Source: an uncultured Eubacterium sp.
GTDB taxonomy: Bacteria > Bacillota > Clostridia > Peptostreptococcales > Anaerovoracaceae
Length of the DNA: 5,847 bases
Direction: 5' to 3'
Assembly: GCA_937966095.1 (NCBI GenBank)
Contig: CALCKF010000002.1
Span: forward strand, 1 to 5,847
This document shows, in pieces, positions 1-4,869 of the stretch (position 1 is the first letter of the stretch; each line of letters starts with the position of its first letter). The translations under genes were made by a program, and so were the position numbers. The notes beneath the pieces are model-generated. The model did no database searches. It was given only the letters and a program-made list of their open reading frames with translations, and was not told the origin of the DNA.

Positions 1-2
1 AA

Positions 3-482
3 ACAAAGAAACGCGCAGGCACAGAAAATACAGCCGGAATAGTAGGTTTCGGCAAGGCGGCTGAACTGGCTGCCGAAAATCTTCAGTCCCATATAGACCA
101 CAGCCGCAGTCTTCGTGATTACTTATGGAATGGTATAAAAGAAAATATCACAGGTGTACAGCTAAATGGTCCTGAGGATAACAGACATCCCGGTAATCTG
201 AATATATCTTTTGATTATATAGAGGGAGAGGCTATATTGCTGATGCTGGACGGCAATGGCATATGTGTATCTACAGGATCGGCGTGTTCGTCAAAATCGC
301 TGGCACCGTCACATGTACTTGAAGCAATAGGCGTGTCAATAACAAAGATGAACGGTACAGTACGGTTTACAGTAGGTGATTTTACGACAAAGGAAGATAT
401 CGATTATGTTATAGACGTTCTGAAAAATGTAGTTGAAAAACTCAGAGAATTATCTCCGGTAACAGGACAGGAAGGATGGTAG
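3..482 (+). CDS. nifS: Cysteine desulfurase, NifS/IscS type (C-terminal part, 5' end outside window)
   Basis: This is a PLP-dependent enzyme that takes sulfur from L-cysteine as an enzyme-bound persulfide, releasing alanine, and passes it to Fe-S scaffolds and tRNA-thiolating enzymes in the cytoplasm. The reading frame is open from base 3 with no start, leaving 159 C-terminal residues of a protein usually about 390 long. It opens with the family segment RAGTEN, continues through RHPGNLNISF, and carries the class I active-site loop STGSACSS, whose catalytic cysteine is codon 285-287. The tail (TVRFTVGDFTTKEDIDYV, then LRELSP) is also typical. The loop and its following PSHVLEAIG are of the group I (NifS/IscS) kind, not the SufS kind. 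It ends 3 nt before nifU and clearly shares its operon. iscS would be an equally fair name. Family assignment is very secure; the choice of name is convention. Confidence 0.96.
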   Translation, partial: TKKRAGTENTAGIVGFGKAAELAAENLQSHIDHSRSLRDYLWNGIKENITGVQLNGPEDNRHPGNLNISFDYIEGEAILLMLDGNGICVSTGSACSSKSLAPSHVLEAIGVSITKMNGTVRFTVGDFTTKEDIDYVIDVLKNVVEKLRELSPVTGQEGW

Positions 483-485
483 AAA

Positions 486-935
486 ATGTCATTATATAAT
501 GAAAAAGTAATGGAACACTTCATGAATCCGCATAATGTGGGTGTTATAGATGATGCTGACGGGATAGGGACATACGGCAGTCCTGTATGTGGCGACATGA
601 TGCAGATCTCGATCAAAGTGGATGATAATGAGAAAATAACCGATGCAAAATTCAAGACTTTCGGGTGTGGAAGTGCTATAGCTTCATCCAGCATGGCAAC
701 TGATATGATCATCGGGATGAGTGTAGAGGAAGCTCTTGAACTTTCCAACAAAAAGATAGTGGACGAACTGGGAGGCCTGCCGCCTGTCAAGATCCACTGC
801 TCGGTACTTGCAGAGCATGCCATAAAGTCTGCTATCTATGATTATGCAATGAAACACGGCAAGACATATAAGGGCCTTGAAGGATTTGATCCTGATGCTG
901 AGGAGGATCATCATGACATACCTGAAGAAGAATAA
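486..935 (+). CDS. nifU: Fe-S cluster assembly scaffold, NifU/IscU family
   Basis: This cytoplasmic scaffold assembles a transient Fe-S cluster from desulfurase sulfur and hands it to apo-proteins. It has 149 residues and consists of the single IscU-like domain; it lacks the extra ferredoxin-like and Nfu domains of Azotobacter NifU. The three cluster ligands are visible as Cys35 (in PVCGD), Cys61 (FGCGSAIASSS) and Cys105 (KIHCS), together with Asp37 and His104. Residues 98-102 read LPPVK, the peptide that the HscA chaperone recognises in IscU; no hscA or hscB lies in the window. Beyond the core (about residue 130) there is a short tail rich in Asp, Glu and His (PDAEEDHHDIPEEE). An AAGGA-like ribosome site at 472-476 lies inside the end of nifS, 9 nt before the ATG. 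The last 23 nt overlap mnmA. The name iscU would also fit; this is the form usually annotated nifU in clostridia. Confidence 0.95.
   Translation: MSLYNEKVMEHFMNPHNVGVIDDADGIGTYGSPVCGDMMQISIKVDDNEKITDAKFKTFGCGSAIASSSMATDMIIGMSVEEALELSNKKIVDELGGLPPVKIHCSVLAEHAIKSAIYDYAMKHGKTYKGLEGFDPDAEEDHHDIPEEE
901..906 (+). promoter_or_regulatory. Ribosome binding site of mnmA, inside nifU
   Basis: A perfect AGGAGG lies 6 nt upstream of ATG 913. It decides the mnmA start: the upstream in-frame ATG at 877 has no comparable site and would add 12 residues before the family's usual N-terminus. The same bases encode part of the acidic Glu-Glu-Asp stretch (residues 139-141) of NifU, so the two functions share sequence. 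Confidence 0.85.
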
Positions 936-2028
936 GGTCGTTTTAGGACTTAGCGGCGGAGTAGACAGTACTGCTGCCGCTTTGTTGCTCCTGGAAAAGG
1001 GATATGAAGTCACAGGGCTTTATTTTTCCGTATCGAAAGATGATAAAGGGAGAAAAGATGCGGAATCGGCAGCCCGTCAGCTGGGTATCGATCTTATCAC
1101 AAAAGATGTAAGTGAAAAATTCAGTGATCTGATAATCGCTGATTTTTGTAGAGAATACATGTCAGGAAGGACTCCTAACCCATGTATAATCTGCAATCCT
1201 ATGCTGAAATTCAGGACTTTAATTGAAACTGCCGATGAAACAGGGGCATACTATATAGCAACAGGACATTATGCAGATACATTTTATGACAAGGCCTCTG
1301 ATACATGGCACATAAAAAAAGCCGCTAATGAAAAGAAAGATCAGTCCTATATGCTTTACAGGCTTGGACAGGACGTTATATCGCGCCTTCTTTTACCTCT
1401 CAGCAGTATTGACAGCAAAGAGGATACAAGAGAGATTGCACGCTGTAATGGTCTGGAAAACGCAGATGCAAAAGACAGTCAGGAAATATGTTTCATAGAA
1501 AAAGACGACGATTATAAGAGTTTCCTTAAAAGGAACGGGGCTGTCACTGCGGAAGGGTATTTCGTTGACATAAACGGCAATATCCTGGGTAAACACAGCG
1601 GTATAGCTGATTACACTGTCGGTCAGAGAAAAGGCCTCGGTATCGCTCTTGGGAAACCGGCCTTTGTGACAGAGATAAATAGCGACACCAATACGATAGT
1701 GCTTGGAGATGAAAGCGAGCTTTACAGCACTGTTGTGATTTCCAGAAAAAATATAATTTTTGGAAAGGCGCTGGATGACTTAAGATCAGACAGATCCGGT
1801 TCGGCGTTATCTATCGGATTAATGGGGTTTGATAAAGGTATGGAAGCAAAGATCAGATATTCGTCCAAGCCTGCATCAGCATCTGTTGAGATACTTGATG
1901 ATCTGAGTTTGAAGACAGTTTTCGACAAGCCTCAGCGTGCGGTAACCCCGGGACAGTCGATAGTATTTTATAAAGATGATCTGGTTATAGGCGGAGGAAT
2001 AATAGATGGAAAGGAGAATTCAAAATGA
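913..2028 (+). CDS. mnmA: tRNA-specific 2-thiouridylase MnmA
   Basis: The enzyme makes 2-thiouridine at wobble position U34 of tRNA-Lys, -Glu and -Gln, using ATP to adenylate U34 and sulfur originating from a cysteine desulfurase. From ATG 913 it has 371 residues, a normal length. The PP-loop SGGVDS is at residues 14-19, followed by SGRTPNP (84-90), ATGHY (116-120), KDQSYML (142-148), the second active-site region DSQEICFIEK (188-197), YTVGQRKGLGI (234-244), and the C-terminal barrel motif AVTPGQ (343-348). The catalytic-pair cysteines are Cys94 and Cys193. A third cysteine, Cys91, makes a CxxC motif where E. coli MnmA has DxxC. The gene overlaps nifU by 23 nt and ridA by 4 nt, so it is probably translated by coupling. 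Placement behind its sulfur donor supports a direct relay from NifS. trmU is the older name. Confidence 0.96.
   Translation: MTYLKKNKVVLGLSGGVDSTAAALLLLEKGYEVTGLYFSVSKDDKGRKDAESAARQLGIDLITKDVSEKFSDLIIADFCREYMSGRTPNPCIICNPMLKFRTLIETADETGAYYIATGHYADTFYDKASDTWHIKKAANEKKDQSYMLYRLGQDVISRLLLPLSSIDSKEDTREIARCNGLENADAKDSQEICFIEKDDDYKSFLKRNGAVTAEGYFVDINGNILGKHSGIADYTVGQRKGLGIALGKPAFVTEINSDTNTIVLGDESELYSTVVISRKNIIFGKALDDLRSDRSGSALSIGLMGFDKGMEAKIRYSSKPASASVEILDDLSLKTVFDKPQRAVTPGQSIVFYKDDLVIGGGIIDGKENSK
2011..2016 (+). promoter_or_regulatory. Ribosome binding site of ridA
   Basis: AAGGAG lies 8 nt before the ridA ATG at 2025 and inside the last codons of mnmA. The ATGA junction at 2025-2028 overlaps start and stop, the usual arrangement for termination-reinitiation. 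Confidence 0.75.
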
Positions 2029-2405
2029 ACTGCATAAAAAAAATACATACAGATAAAGCTCCGGCTGCTATAGGACCTTATTCACAGGCTGTAGCTGTAA
2101 ACGGCATTTTATACACTTCAGGGCAGATACCTGTTGATCCGGCCACAGGAACTGTCGTTGAAGGTGATATTGCTGCACAGGCAGAGCAGGTAATGAAAAA
2201 TCTTATGGAAGTGCTCAATGCAGCAGGTACAACACAGGAAAACGTCATAAAAACGACATGTTTCCTGGCAGACATGGATGATTTTGCTGAATTCAACCGT
2301 ATATACGAGATGTATTTTACAGAAAGACCGGCAAGATCATGTGTTGCTGTAAAGACTCTACCTAAAGATGCATTATGCGAGGTAGAGCTGACAGCACTTA
2401 TTTAG
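2025..2405 (+). CDS. ridA: RidA family 2-iminobutanoate/2-iminopropanoate deaminase
   Basis: RidA hydrolyses reactive enamines/imines such as 2-aminoacrylate, released by PLP-dependent dehydratases, to 2-ketoacids plus ammonia, and so protects PLP enzymes from inactivation. The protein has 126 residues, the usual size, and forms a trimeric chorismate-mutase-like fold in characterised members. Visible family features are AIGPYSQAV (residues 15-23, with the conserved Tyr19), LYTSGQIPVDP (29-39), and the C-terminal signature RPARSCVAV (101-109) followed by LPKDALCEVE. Arg104 matches the active-site arginine near position 105 of characterised RidA proteins, and Glu121 matches the conserved Glu, so the archetypal deaminase subgroup is likely. 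It starts inside the mnmA stop codon (ATGA) and is the last gene of the operon. Its stop overlaps that of the convergent reductase gene by 4 nt, and I see no terminator between them. Confidence 0.93.
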   Translation: MNCIKKIHTDKAPAAIGPYSQAVAVNGILYTSGQIPVDPATGTVVEGDIAAQAEQVMKNLMEVLNAAGTTQENVIKTTCFLADMDDFAEFNRIYEMYFTERPARSCVAVKTLPKDALCEVELTALI

Positions 2406-3376
2406 TACAGGATTATAGCTCTTACAGGACATACGGGAGCACAGTAGCCGCATGTAAGACATATGTCGTGGTCTACACAGGCGATTCCCGAAATGTTCAT
2501 GAAAATAGCCTTGTTAGGACATCTTTTGACACAGGTTCCACATCCTTCACAATCGCCTGGATCGATGTGGATCTTTTTTTTGCTGATATCCGGCTGAAAA
2601 TCATGGGGCAGCTTTCCTTCTGCATAAGCAACAAGGCTGTCAACTTCAGCTTTCTTGCCTATACCGACCATTATCGAGTCTATACCCGGAATAGACGAGA
2701 CATAGTCCAGAGATTTCATATACTGACCTGTCAGATTTCCGCCTCCGAATGCTTTCATGGCAAAGATACCTTTACCTGCTTCATGACATTTTTCTATCGC
2801 TGCTGCCATTTCTTCACTTGTGCCGGGGCCGGCTCCTTTTCTTATACCAAGTCCTGCAAAGTTTATAAGAGGAAATACCACATCACATTCCGGTATATCG
2901 GCCATTTTTTCAACAACATCGATATGATGGGTGGAAACACCTATGGCTTTTATGATACCGCTTTTCTTATATTCCAACAGACATTCCCATGCACCCTGTC
3001 TCATGTTCCAGTCGGGGTCATGGCGTACTTCATGCAGCAGAAATATATCTATTGCTTCGAGATCCAGCTCATTAAGTGCCTCTTTTACGGCATATTGCAT
3101 TTCTTCATATGAAAGGCAAAGGGATTTTGTACATATAACAGGTTTTTCAGATAATCCTTCGGAGAAGTTCATATTACCGAAAGCTGCTTTAAGATACGGA
3201 TATGTTTCATAATACTGTGCGGTGTCAAAGAAATTTATTCCCTTTGAAAATGCATATCTTATAAGCTCTGCCCCTTCATCTATGTCAAGGTTGAGCTGTG
3301 TGGCTCCTACGGTGAGAACACCGAAGGAAACAGGTGAAACATAGATATCCGTATTTCCAAGTCTGTTTTTTTTCAT
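2402..3376 (-). CDS. Aldo/keto reductase fused to a C-terminal 2x[4Fe-4S] ferredoxin domain
   Basis: The product is a 324-residue cytoplasmic oxidoreductase. Residues 1 to about 255 form the AKR (beta/alpha)8 barrel: the N-terminal LGNTDIYVSPVSFG, then the probable catalytic tetrad Asp51 and Tyr56 (in FDTAQYY), Lys84 (ICTKS) and His115 (LLHE), and later GVSTHH and the cofactor-side AMKAFGGG and VGIG segments. Residues 276-316 hold two CxxCxxCxxxCP motifs (Cys276/279/282/286 and Cys306/309/312/316), the pattern of a bacterial 2x[4Fe-4S] ferredoxin. This domain order is known among anaerobe AKR proteins (the COG1453-type group); the physiological substrate is generally unknown and cannot be read here. 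I infer electron exchange between ferredoxin-type carriers and an NAD(P)H-linked carbonyl reduction. The start at 3376 is chosen because AGGAGG lies 9 nt upstream and the family N-terminus begins there; the reading frame stays open to 3433 but has no good RBS there. Confidence 0.92.
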   Translation of the reverse strand: MKKNRLGNTDIYVSPVSFGVLTVGATQLNLDIDEGAELIRYAFSKGINFFDTAQYYETYPYLKAAFGNMNFSEGLSEKPVICTKSLCLSYEEMQYAVKEALNELDLEAIDIFLLHEVRHDPDWNMRQGAWECLLEYKKSGIIKAIGVSTHHIDVVEKMADIPECDVVFPLINFAGLGIRKGAGPGTSEEMAAAIEKCHEAGKGIFAMKAFGGGNLTGQYMKSLDYVSSIPGIDSIMVGIGKKAEVDSLVAYAEGKLPHDFQPDISKKKIHIDPGDCEGCGTCVKRCPNKAIFMNISGIACVDHDICLTCGYCAPVCPVRAIILY

Positions 3377-3385
3377 GATGTGGAT

Positions 3386-3391
3386 CCTCCT
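3386..3391 (-). promoter_or_regulatory. Ribosome binding site of the aldo/keto reductase gene
   Basis: CCTCCT on the plus strand reads AGGAGG on the coding strand, 9 nt before ATG 3376. It fixes the start against the longer in-frame candidate at 3433, which overlaps the probable promoter. Confidence 0.85.
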
Positions 3392-3423
3392 GTGTGATAT
3401 TCGTTTAATCTTTACATACATAG

Positions 3424-3432
3424 ATTTTATCA
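3424..3432 (-). promoter_or_regulatory. Probable extended -10 promoter of the aldo/keto reductase gene
   Basis: On the minus strand the bases read TGATAAAAT, an extended -10 element (TGn followed by TAAAAT, 5 of 6 to the TATAAT consensus). No convincing -35 hexamer sits 16-18 nt upstream, which extended -10 promoters tolerate. Transcription would start near 3417, giving a leader of about 40 nt with the AGGAGG site in it. Confidence 0.45.
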
Positions 3433-3454
3433 CAGAATGATATACGCATGTTTG

Positions 3455-3471
3455 ATAATTTGAGAAATTAT
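3455..3471. promoter_or_regulatory. AT-rich dyad between the two divergent promoters, candidate operator
   Basis: ATAATTT-GAG-AAATTAT is a perfect 7-3-7 inverted repeat. A second, overlapping dyad, GAGAA-ATTA-TTCTC, covers 3462-3475. The pair lies just upstream of the -35 of the transporter promoter and around the -35 region of the reductase promoter, where a regulator could act on both. With the preceding G the arms resemble those of Fur-type boxes (GATAAT...ATTAT), but the match is partial. No regulator gene is in the window, and AT-rich intergenic DNA gives such dyads by chance fairly often. Confidence 0.3.
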
Positions 3472-3484
3472 TCTCTGTCTGCGA

Positions 3485-3513
3485 TTGTATAACATTTTAT
3501 ATGATAGTATAAT
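3485..3513 (+). promoter_or_regulatory. Sigma-A-type promoter of the MFS transporter gene
   Basis: TTGTAT (3485-3490) and a perfect TATAAT (3508-3513) are separated by 17 bp, the optimal spacing. Transcription would begin near 3520, leaving a leader of about 25 nt before the TTG start at 3545. Confidence 0.7.
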
Positions 3514-3528
3514 AAATCCGACAGAAAA

Positions 3529-3535
3529 AGAGGTG
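3529..3535 (+). promoter_or_regulatory. Ribosome binding site of the MFS transporter gene
   Basis: AGAGGTG lies 9 nt before TTG 3545. It supports this non-ATG start: the codon directly before the TTG is an in-frame TAA stop, and the next in-frame methionine codon is far inside the membrane domain. Confidence 0.65.
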
Positions 3536-3544
3536 TTTGATTAA

Positions 3545-4759
3545 TTGGCAGGATATAAGATCAACAGCGGACATGATCGTAAGAAAATAATTCCGCTGAT
3601 AATACTTATAGTATTGATTTCATTCAATCTCCGTGCTCCTATCACAGGAGTGGGATCGTTGACAAATATCATAAGGGAAGAATTTTCCCTGTCGCCTGGA
3701 GAAGCAGGACTGCTGACAACATTGCCGCTTCTGGCCTTTGCGGCCGTTTCCCCTTCAGCAGGATTACTGGCCAGAAAATTTGGCGCGGGAAGAGTTTTCA
3801 TCATTGGTTCAGCTGTACTCATGATCGGTATCCTTATCAGGTCATGCTTTGGCAGGACAGGCATTTTTGCAGGGACTGTCATCATCGGAGCGGCGATCGC
3901 TATCGGAAATGTACTGCTTCCGGCAGTTATAAAAAGCATATTCCCGGATCGTATAGGAGTTATGACCAGCCTTTACACTGTCATAATGCAGGTTGTATCT
4001 TCATTTTCCACTGCTGTCTGTGTTCCTGTATCTATGCTGCTGGGATGGAGATGGGCTCTTGGGATATGGCTCATTCCTGCAGCGGCAGCTCTCATAGCCT
4101 GTATCATCACAAAAGATCTCTCTCTTTCAGATCAGAACATCATGGATAAATCAACGGTACAGACAGAGGGATTCAGCAGGGAGAAAACTCTGCTTAAAAA
4201 TAGAATGACATGGTGGATCACACTTTATATGGGCGTCCAGTCCATGATGTTTTACAGCTTTATAGCATGGCTGTCTCCCATGATGCAGGATAAAGGGTAT
4301 GACGCTGTAATGTCGGGTTATCTGCTTTCTCTGTATGTCATAATGGGAATGGCAGGCTCTGCAGCACTGCCATACATAATGAGATGCTGCCGCAATCAAT
4401 CTGTGACAGGTACGGTGCTGGGCACTTTATATCTTATCGGAATGGTGAATATGATGTTATCCTCGTACATGATAATGATGCTTGCCGGCATAATAATATG
4501 CGGGTTCTGTTCCGGTGCCTGTGTCAGCTTTTCGATGGCTTTGTTCGGATTTCATACCTCCAGCGGCAGCAGTGCTTCAGAGCTTTCCGGTACGGCTCAG
4601 GCAGGAGGATACCTGATAGCAGCTGCTGGTCCTGTCTTTCTGGGCAGATTATTTGATATCACCGGAAGCTGGAATATTCCGATAGCAGTATTGATGTCTG
4701 CCGCCGTGTTTCTTGTCTTTGCCGGGAGAATAACGGGTCGTGATGAGATCATAAAGTAA
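3545..4759 (+). CDS. MFS transporter, CynX/NimT (cyanate/nitroimidazole permease-like) family
   Basis: This is a 404-residue inner-membrane transporter of the major facilitator superfamily. It has about 12 hydrophobic segments, beginning near residues 14-34, with a polar central loop at about 190-220 separating the two six-helix halves. Subfamily hallmarks are FNLRAPITGVGSL (27-39), the helix-2 stretch AGLLTTLPLLAFAAVSP (54-70), and near the C-terminus the glycine-rich TAQAGGYLIAAAGPVFLGRL (350-369). These resemble CynX, YeaN and YycB. Characterised relatives are linked to cyanate or 2-nitroimidazole, but the substrate here is not established; no cyanase or carbonic anhydrase gene is nearby, so cyanate transport should not be assumed. 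The gene starts with TTG behind its own TTGTAT-17-TATAAT promoter and is a single-gene unit divergent from the reductase. No strong terminator follows it before the next promoter. Confidence 0.9.
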   Translation: MAGYKINSGHDRKKIIPLIILIVLISFNLRAPITGVGSLTNIIREEFSLSPGEAGLLTTLPLLAFAAVSPSAGLLARKFGAGRVFIIGSAVLMIGILIRSCFGRTGIFAGTVIIGAAIAIGNVLLPAVIKSIFPDRIGVMTSLYTVIMQVVSSFSTAVCVPVSMLLGWRWALGIWLIPAAAALIACIITKDLSLSDQNIMDKSTVQTEGFSREKTLLKNRMTWWITLYMGVQSMMFYSFIAWLSPMMQDKGYDAVMSGYLLSLYVIMGMAGSAALPYIMRCCRNQSVTGTVLGTLYLIGMVNMMLSSYMIMMLAGIIICGFCSGACVSFSMALFGFHTSSGSSASELSGTAQAGGYLIAAAGPVFLGRLFDITGSWNIPIAVLMSAAVFLVFAGRITGRDEIIK

Positions 4760-4795
4760 TGAGACGTGAAAATCCCATATTCTTTTTCGTTCTTC

Positions 4796-4824
4796 TTTAC
4801 TTTAGCGTGTTAATATGATAGAAT
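4796..4824 (+). promoter_or_regulatory. Promoter of the ABC importer operon
   Basis: TTTACT (4796-4801) and TAGAAT (4819-4824) are 17 bp apart, and TG at 4816-4817 gives an extended -10 (TGnTAGAAT). The predicted start of transcription is near 4831, about 39 nt before the ATG of the binding protein. No clear operator dyad or riboswitch fold is visible in the short leader. Confidence 0.6.
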
Positions 4825-4855
4825 GACATCACCATAATATAAATGTTCGATTTAC

Positions 4856-4862
4856 AGGAGGG
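4856..4862 (+). promoter_or_regulatory. Ribosome binding site of the solute-binding protein gene
   Basis: AGGAGGG lies 7 nt before ATG 4870. It excludes the in-frame ATG at 4843, which lies upstream of this site and would place nine polar residues ahead of a textbook lipoprotein signal peptide. Confidence 0.85.
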
Positions 4863-4869
4863 AAATATA

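Noticed and set aside
877..912. Upstream start for mnmA
   Set aside because: The in-frame ATG lacks a ribosome site. AGGAGG at 901-906 points to ATG 913, which gives the standard N-terminus before the PP-loop.
404..1013. Two minus-strand frames of 139 and 109 codons across nifU and the mnmA start
   Set aside because: Antisense to well-supported genes, with no RBS and no recognisable motifs.
2375..3112. Long open frame on the + strand (245 codons) opposite the reductase
   Set aside because: It is the antisense shadow of the aldo/keto reductase, whose catalytic and Cys motifs are unmistakable. The translated product is rich in Cys, Phe and Tyr in no family pattern, and it has no ribosome site.
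3393..3434. Inverted repeat TGTGATA ... TATCACA with a 28-bp gap
   Set aside because: The arms resemble CRP half-sites but the spacing is far too wide for one dimer. The distal arm overlaps the predicted -10 and would not be transcribed, so an RNA hairpin is also excluded. Probably chance.
3545..4759. Naming the MFS transporter cynX with cyanate as substrate
   Set aside because: Only family-level motifs are visible, and no cyanase or carbonic anhydrase gene accompanies it; the subfamily covers diverse substrates.
4764..4790. Possible intrinsic terminator after the MFS gene
   Set aside because: Pairing of GTGAAAA with TTTTCGT is short, A-T rich and relies on G-U pairs. The T-rich stretch after it is interrupted. 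Too weak to call.
4843..4869. Upstream start for the solute-binding lipoprotein
   Set aside because: It lies before the AGGAGGG site and would bury the Lys-rich start of a standard lipoprotein signal peptide behind nine extra residues.
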